A DNA stretch of 64,000 bases. It comes from Janthinobacterium agaricidamnosum NBRC 102515 = DSM 9628. Lineage in GTDB: Bacteria > Pseudomonadota > Gammaproteobacteria > Burkholderiales > Burkholderiaceae_D. This document shows positions 63,636 through 64,000 of this stretch, piece by piece. A model generated the notes under the pieces. That model made no database searches and was not told the origin of the DNA. It saw nothing but the letters and a program-made list of their open reading frames with translations. The first letter of the stretch is position 1. Each line of letters begins with the position of its first letter. The position numbers were made by a program, and so were the translations under genes. The stretch spans positions 5,641,995 to 5,705,994 of the forward strand of contig NZ_HG322949.1 of NCBI RefSeq assembly GCF_000723165.1, in the 5' to 3' direction.

Positions 63636-64000
63636 AAGCCGCCATCAGCCTCATCGAGGTGCCGCCGGAAAGCAGGCTGGGCGTGTTTTTGCCAAACGCG
63701 TATTTCTACGACGCCTATGAACTGGAGCGCGAATACGACGCCCGACCCGTGCTGGAAATATATCTGGACGGATTATCGCGCACGCCCGGCTGGGTCCATC
63801 TGCTGATGAATCTGCGCAACCGGATCGTGGCACTGGCGGGTTTGAAAAATCTCGGCGGCCTGGCTGCGTTCGATCGCGCAAAGCCGGCAAGCGCCTACCG
63901 CGAAGGGGACCGGGTCGGCATTTTCTCGATATTGTACCTGAGCGACGATGAAATCATTTTCGGCGATTCCGACCGCCATCTCGATGTCCGGGTCTCGGTA
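63632..64000 (+). CDS. DUF2867-family protein, 5' part
   Basis: Partial: 123 codons to the right edge. The family pattern is visible: FLPNAYFYDAYELE, LDGLSRTPGWVHLLMNLRNRIVALAGLKNLGG (in blocks PGWVHLLMNLRNRIV and ALAGLKN), FSILYLSDDEIIFGDSDRHLDVRVSV. DUF2867 proteins have no settled function; several are fused to NAD-binding domains. The start is coupled to the small ORF before it. Confidence 0.8.
   Translation, partial: MKAAISLIEVPPESRLGVFLPNAYFYDAYELEREYDARPVLEIYLDGLSRTPGWVHLLMNLRNRIVALAGLKNLGGLAAFDRAKPASAYREGDRVGIFSILYLSDDEIIFGDSDRHLDVRVSV

Overview
The window looks like a piece of a betaproteobacterial chromosome, most likely family Oxalobacteraceae (Janthinobacterium, Duganella or Massilia type). 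The reasons are the order mnmG-rsmG-parA-parB-atpIBEFHAGDC, high GC with NNC/NNG codons, a 3-hydroxybutyrate oligomer hydrolase and a bifunctional PutA without its own repressor domain. The genus is an inference. No tRNA, rRNA, IS element or CRISPR array was seen.

Layout. 1-5119 (minus): the 5' part of a nonribosomal peptide synthetase whose first module is half-C, A with an inserted N-methyltransferase, PCP, C. 5661-6224: a small lipoprotein. 6364-13452 (minus): the complete ATP synthase operon. 13661-18129 (minus): parB, parA, rsmG, mnmG, followed upstream by two perfect parS sites. 18483: an EAL phosphodiesterase. 19356-21407: 3HB-oligomer hydrolase. 21548-29135 (minus): a branched-chain-type ABC importer (livM, H, K, F, G), a GMC oxidoreductase and a nitronate monooxygenase. 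29136-30456: a non-coding block with three tandem imperfect copies of a module built from DnaA boxes, ACT/DnaA-trio repeats and an AT-rich tract; I read it as the replication origin or an origin-like region. 30457-42772: MTA/SAH nucleosidase, putA with a divergent Lrp regulator, glutaminyl cyclotransferase, a LysR regulator, a chalcone-isomerase-like protein, ferredoxin, coaD, rsmD, a lipoprotein and glmU. 42773-43921: a second set of DnaA-box-like sequences around a brnTA toxin-antitoxin pair. 43960-46423: an Lrp regulator divergent from glmS.

46435-54931 is an accessory island: a type I restriction-modification operon with unusual members (half-size HsdS-like protein, HsdM, RhuM, HsdS, HsdR, YgjP-like metallopeptidase), preceded by two matching palindromes, one of them over the first start codon. 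55081-59707 is a methionine-synthesis cluster: a MetF-like protein, a MetR-like regulator, an FMN reductase, MesX (DUF1852) and the MetE-like core enzyme MesD. 59847-63123 holds an NTF2-like protein, a 2,4-dienoyl-CoA reductase and its likely TetR repressor. A DUF2867 gene runs off the right end.

The origin-like block, the parABS system and the mostly leftward genes on its left (co-directional with a fork leaving 29-30 kb) fit one picture of an origin-proximal region. The most promising unusual items are the triplicated DnaA-box/DnaA-trio module, the palindrome pair in front of the half-HsdS gene, the composition of the restriction operon, and the MesD/MesX cluster that includes a MetF-like protein and a flavin reductase.
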